Assembly: GCF_900188395.1 (NCBI RefSeq)
Contig: NZ_FZOB01000004.1
Location: 78,414 to 142,413, forward strand
Length of the DNA: 64,000 nucleotides
Direction of reading: 5' to 3'
Source: Desulfurobacterium atlanticum
GTDB lineage: Bacteria > Aquificota > Aquificia > Desulfurobacteriales > Desulfurobacteriaceae
The notes under the pieces were generated by a model. It was not told where the DNA came from, made no database searches, and saw nothing but the letters and a program-made list of their open reading frames with translations. Below, piece after piece: positions 60,627-64,000 of the stretch. Each line of letters starts with the position of its first letter. Positions within the stretch are counted from its first letter, which is position 1. Both the position numbers and the translations under genes were made by a program.

Positions 60627-61828
60627 GTGAACACCTCTTTTGGAATTTCCTTGTATGTTTCTTTAAGATTTTTATCAAGAGAAAACTGTAAAACAGCTAC
60701 CATTTTAGAACCAATCTCTGCAAAGGAAGGAGCCTCTTGTATATATTCTTTTATCTTTTTGATGGTTTTTAAAATGGCATTTTCACACTCTTCAAAAAGT
60801 TCATTGGCCTCTCTGTTTGTTAAAAGACAGTATTCCTGCCCGAACCTTATAAGTTCTTTTTTTGAATACCATACCTTTCTTCCTTCTATGGAGAGAGCGG
60901 GCTTATCTTTTGGGAGATAGATAGCTGTATTTATAACGTCATAGGCAGGGGCAAGTGTTATGTTTCGGAAATCTTTATACAAGATTCCAAAATTTTTTAA
61001 ATGAGCATCACCGTTCTTAAGTAAAAAATTCATTACTATCATCTTGAAATAGATTTTTAAGTCTTCTTCTACCTTTGATGATATTTTGGCAATGGCTTTT
61101 GCTATCTTTTCATAAGAGCCGTCATATTTTGAGATTCTATGTTTCTTAAAAAGCACACAAAACTCTTCAAACCCTTTAAAATCTCCGGTAGCTTTATCAA
61201 AGTCAAACCTTTCGGTAATAAAAAATCTTCTGTTTTTGGAGAGCCAGAACTTTGGAGTTGGAATTCCTGCATATCTAACAGCTTTCATGCAGAAATACTC
61301 ATTTTCAGCAAGATCTGGAAACTCTGCTCCAAAAGTTTTAACTATGAAATCTTTTTCTGTAAAAGAAGTTTTATCGCGTAATGTTGCAAGAACTTTTGGT
61401 TGTACTCCGGAAATTGCGGATTTAAACAGGAAAGCATCTATAAGTTTCTTAAAAAGGTCCGGATTGTTGTCTTCTATTACCTCTTCAAGGGAAAACTCTA
61501 TATGTAGTCTTTCACGGATGTAGTTATCTTCGGATTCATAAGTTAACCAGCCTTCAAGGGAAGGAGATAGTGTTTTAAAAATGATAAAGTCATTTACCCG
61601 GCCGAACTCTTTTCTTAGTAAATTGGTTAGCATCTCAAAGAGGTATCCTTCCGGCATGTTCATATCAAAAATTGGATGAAGATAGAAAGTGGAAACATAA
61701 CTTTCATACGAAAAAGGCATTGTTATGGAAATAGGATTATTTTCAAGGTAGTTAAAAATATACCTGTACTGTTCTTCTGTAAAATGAAGTGTACCGCTTA
61801 ATTGTCTGTTAGCATAAACTTTTATCAT
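60608..61828 (-). CDS. hipA: HipA-like serine/threonine kinase toxin
   Basis: The 406-residue protein has HipA motifs in order: SGVQPKVLATL (ATP-binding loop region), ITERFDFD, the catalytic NGDAHLKNFGIL and APAYDVINT (metal-binding Asp). In E. coli HipA phosphorylates GltX and causes dormancy. The order here is hipA then hipB, the reverse of hipBA in E. coli. An operator-like inverted repeat lies upstream. Confidence 0.88.
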   Translation of the reverse strand: MIKVYANRQLSGTLHFTEEQYRYIFNYLENNPISITMPFSYESYVSTFYLHPIFDMNMPEGYLFEMLTNLLRKEFGRVNDFIIFKTLSPSLEGWLTYESEDNYIRERLHIEFSLEEVIEDNNPDLFKKLIDAFLFKSAISGVQPKVLATLRDKTSFTEKDFIVKTFGAEFPDLAENEYFCMKAVRYAGIPTPKFWLSKNRRFFITERFDFDKATGDFKGFEEFCVLFKKHRISKYDGSYEKIAKAIAKISSKVEEDLKIYFKMIVMNFLLKNGDAHLKNFGILYKDFRNITLAPAYDVINTAIYLPKDKPALSIEGRKVWYSKKELIRFGQEYCLLTNREANELFEECENAILKTIKKIKEYIQEAPSFAEIGSKMVAVLQFSLDKNLKETYKEIPKEVFTWNTGK

Positions 61829-61858
61829 TTCCTTCCTCTTTACTTCTATATCATGTTA

Positions 61859-61903
61859 ATTATACTTTACATTGTGAGGTAAAGCTTCTTATTTGTAAAG
61901 TAT
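61859..61903 (-). promoter_or_regulatory. hipA promoter and operator
   Basis: A minus-strand TATAAT (61859-61864) overlaps one arm of the 10-bp inverted repeat ATACTTTACA (61862-61871) / TGTAAAGTAT (61894-61903). A further GTAAAG half-site lies between. This is the expected layout for HipB autorepression. Confidence 0.6.
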
Positions 61904-62104
61904 CTTTTACAAAAATATGTTTTGATCCGAATAGTGCAAGGTTTTACAGGCAACCGCTCTCAAAATTTCCCATTTTTGGCTTCTCTTTTCTTCTATATAA
62001 TCACTGAGTGGTGTGAATAGACACTAAATCACATGGCTGGGAAAAATCACCGCAGAGGCGATTTCAGGCGGAATTTCGGGCAAATTTTGCAGCTGGCCGC
62101 TCCC

Positions 62105-62417
62105 TTTCTTTTCCTTTTTTTCGTTTTTTTATTTTTTTCTTTAAGCCTACCTTTTAGAATTTCTTTATAAAAAATTTATTATTCTTTTGATTTTTCAGCC
62201 TTAATAAAAAAAAAGACGCCATATATATTACTTATTTTTTACAGACATATTTTTTATATATAAAGACATATTTTAAAGGGCTTTCTGGAGACTTTGCTAT
62301 TCAATTTCCTGAATCACTTCACCTGTCCCTTTATTTCACCCCTTGATTTTAACCTGTCCCTTTATTTCACCCCACCTGTCCCTTTATTTCACCCTACTTG
62401 TCCCTTTATTTCACCCC
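62105..62417. repeat. Origin-like region: AT-rich stretch plus four 22-bp iterons
   Basis: Positions 62105-62290 are almost pure A/T with a repeated AGACATATTTT. They are followed by four 22-bp repeats beginning ACCTGTCCCTTTATTTCACC at 62321, 62352, 62374 and 62396 (the last has ACTTG). The last three are in tandem and the first is set off by 9 bp. An AT-rich unwinding region beside iterons is the classic theta-plasmid oriV layout. The remaining 61904-62104 and 62418-62500 hold no gene that I can see. Confidence 0.75.
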
Positions 62418-62500
62418 TGAGTTGAAGGCAAAGGGAGACAGGGGATTAGTTAAAAACTGATTTGTGCCAGAGATTCAGAAGAAGTAACAGGAAATGGATT

Positions 62501-63787
62501 TCAATGGAAAATAAAAAACTTCCAGCACGGGATTATGTGAATTTTTACTTTCTCTTTTTCTATTTCCAGTTCATCATCAAATGTGAGAATAAAAGCTTCT
62601 TTTTTTCTGAAAAATTTACAGGCTTCCAGTATTGATTCCGTTTCTCTTTCAAAAGTTTTCGCATTCTTTACTGTATAACTAACCTGGTAAATATCCGGGG
62701 TTTCATCAGAAAATCCAATAAAGTCACACTCCTTTTTCATTTTAAAGTAAAAGATTTGCTTATATCTTAAAAGTAACTCTTTAAATGTAATGTTTTCCAG
62801 AAGTTTTCCCGTATCTTTAAAAAAAGAATTTGCTGTTATCAAACCGTTATCTATTATGTAAAGTTTTTTTAAACTCAAACTCCTTTTCAGAACAGAGCGG
62901 GAATATTTTTCAAGCAGTCTCACCAGATAAATATTTTCCGCAGCATCAAGTATGTTATACAGTGTGTCTTTAGATACTTTGTAACCTGCAGATTTTAGTT
63001 CGTTATAGATATTGTTTACTGAAAATGGAGAAGATACGTTTTCTATTGCTCTTTTTAGCAGATATTTTACTACCGGAATATTAGTGAAATTATACCTTTC
63101 AACTAAATCTCTATATAACATAACATCAAAGTATTCTTGAAGGACTTTAAGCTTTATTTCTTCATTTTCTATAAAAGATATTTCTGGAAATCCTCCCCAT
63201 TGCAGATATTCCTCAAACAGTTTTTTAACTTTGGCTTTCAAATTTGTATCGTAAATGTCAACGGGGGAAATTTTTAGCTTTCTAAACTTCAAAAACTCTT
63301 TAAAACTGAGGGGGTAAATTTCATAACTGATTGTTCTTCCTCTGAGAGCGGTAGCTATCTCTTTTGAAAGTAATTTTGAACTTGAACCTGTAATAAATAT
63401 ATTCTTTGTTTCTGTTTCGTAGAGTCTTTTGATAAACTTTTCCCAGCCTTCAACGTTCTGGATTTCATCAAAGAAAAAGTAAACGTCTGATAAGTTTTTA
63501 TCGGGATAGAGTTCTCTGTAACTTTCTACAATTATACCCAGATCTTTTCCTTTTATCTCCAGCCTTTCATCATCAAAATTGATGTAAACTATATTTTCCA
63601 TTTCTACCGTTTTTCTTAGTTCTTTTATGGTCTGATAGAGAAAGTAAGTTTTGCCGCTTCTTCTTACACCTATAAGAGTCACTATCTTTCCGGTATTAAT
63701 GGGAATCTGTAAATCCCTTTGAATAATATCGGGAAGCTCCTTTCTTTGAAAAGAAATTATTATCTCTTTGAGCAGTTCTTTCCTCAT
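62501..63787 (-). CDS. AAA ATPase with DUF4143-type C-terminal domain
   Basis: The 428-residue protein has Walker A in LIGVRRSGKTYFLYQ, Walker B FFFDEIQNV, the sensor TGSSSKLL and a winged helix (FSVNNIYNELKSAGYKVSKDTLYNIL). A C-terminal domain with CDFIGFSDETPDIYQVSY follows, a degenerate PD-(D/E)XK-like region. It belongs to the same broad family as 44326-45498 but is not a close copy. The function of the family is unknown. It lies beside the predicted origin. Confidence 0.8.
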   Translation of the reverse strand: MRKELLKEIIISFQRKELPDIIQRDLQIPINTGKIVTLIGVRRSGKTYFLYQTIKELRKTVEMENIVYINFDDERLEIKGKDLGIIVESYRELYPDKNLSDVYFFFDEIQNVEGWEKFIKRLYETETKNIFITGSSSKLLSKEIATALRGRTISYEIYPLSFKEFLKFRKLKISPVDIYDTNLKAKVKKLFEEYLQWGGFPEISFIENEEIKLKVLQEYFDVMLYRDLVERYNFTNIPVVKYLLKRAIENVSSPFSVNNIYNELKSAGYKVSKDTLYNILDAAENIYLVRLLEKYSRSVLKRSLSLKKLYIIDNGLITANSFFKDTGKLLENITFKELLLRYKQIFYFKMKKECDFIGFSDETPDIYQVSYTVKNAKTFERETESILEACKFFRKKEAFILTFDDELEIEKEKVKIHIIPCWKFFIFH

Positions 63788-63972
63788 AGCAAGGAAAGTT
63801 TACTAAAAAAATTTCCTTCTGTAAAGGAAAGATTCATCAAGAACCTGCATAGGTATACACATACTCCCCACCCACACCAAAGGAAAAAGGCTGCCCACCT
63901 GGTAGTTAAAATATTAAGAGCACTAAACATTCAAATTTTCAGAAAACCAAAACCACTACCAGGAGGACAACC
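63788..63972 (+). other. Leader region, possibly the end of a short unrecognised reading frame
   Basis: An open frame runs to 63982, ending in FRKPKPLPGGQPCS, but its only ATG lies inside the divergent ATPase gene. It may be non-coding leader for the gene starting at 63973. Confidence 0.3.
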
Positions 63973-64000
63973 ATGCAGCTAAATATAAACCTATACCACG
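63973..64000 (+). CDS. Start of a gene cut by the window edge
   Basis: ATG preceded by AGGAGG at good spacing gives MQLNINLYH before the window ends. Too short to identify. Confidence 0.4.

Larger units (their letters stand above)
36091..64000. mobile_element. Integrated plasmid-like conjugative element (left part; right end beyond window)
   Basis: From the tRNA-Leu fragment to the window edge there is no housekeeping gene. Instead there are F-type conjugation proteins (TraH, TraG), a CI/LexA-like repressor, a ParM/ParR partition system, origin-like iterons, HipAB, insertion sequences and many small unknown genes. The segment 51019-60390 is itself an insertion bounded by two direct IS200/IS605 copies. 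Most conjugation genes (relaxase, TraD, other mating-pair proteins) are not in the window, so the element is either longer to the right or partly decayed. Confidence 0.8.

Overview
The window reads as chromosome plus an integrated plasmid-like element from a low-GC, A/G-rich thermophilic bacterium. The gene content (Mo-nitrogenase, an eight-heme hydroxylamine-oxidoreductase-like cytochrome with a NapC/NrfH-type partner, short EF-Ts, Pst transporter) fits a chemolithoautotroph such as the Desulfurobacteriaceae (Aquificota); Nautiliales-like relatives are not excluded. This placement comes from recalled family resemblance, not from a search.

Layout. (1) 1-11.7 kb, minus strand: nitrogen-fixation block. 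nifH-nifD-nifK-nifE-[NifX/NafY-like]-nifN-[NifX-like]-nifI1 follow a sigma-54 promoter with three TGT-N10-ACA NifA-type sites. Upstream lies nifB-modA-modB-modC (FeMo-co precursor synthesis plus molybdate uptake). A divergent control region at 11.67-11.91 kb has two back-to-back sigma-54 promoters and two more NifA-type sites. (2) 11.9-15 kb, plus: a Mop-like molybdate-binding protein, nifV (homocitrate synthase) and nifA. NifA carries the Cys pattern of redox-sensitive, NifL-independent NifA. (3) 15-36 kb: core genes. These are a small membrane anchor, pstCAB, dnaE, accA, rpsB-tsf-pyrH-frr-ferredoxin, a cytochrome operon (cycX-hao-chaperone-HEAT), ileS, radC, and a small cluster of an ArsC-like phosphatase, a PD-(D/E)XK-like protein, a sirtuin and a membrane protein.

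(4) 36.03-36.09 kb holds the 3' half of a tRNA-Leu(CAG) gene, cut at the anticodon loop. It marks the left end of an integrated element that runs past the right edge of the window. The element has F-type conjugation proteins TraH and TraG, a LexA/CI-like repressor, a ParM/ParR-type partition locus with 17 centromere-like repeats, two lipoproteins and a beta-barrel protein, a DnaQ/PolB-type exonuclease, HipA/HipB, two AAA/DUF4143 ATPases, and an AT-rich region with four 22-bp iterons that looks like an origin.

(5) Two direct, almost identical IS200/IS605-type elements (51.0-52.9 and 58.5-60.4 kb) bracket a module with its own replication initiator, DnaG-like primase, toxin-antitoxin-like pair, tyrosine recombinase, hairpin array and separate 22-bp iterons. 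The simplest reading is a second plasmid of about 7.5 kb, fused into the first by recombination between shared insertion sequences. In support, a hexamer (GAGCGG/CCGCTC) that is strongly enriched in the host element is absent from the whole IS-bounded segment.

The strongest leads for new biology are the GAGCGG motif distribution, the nested plasmid-in-element structure, the hairpin array at 57.3-57.7 kb, the spaced TCTATA centromere repeats, and the complete NifA/sigma-54 circuit visible at sequence level.
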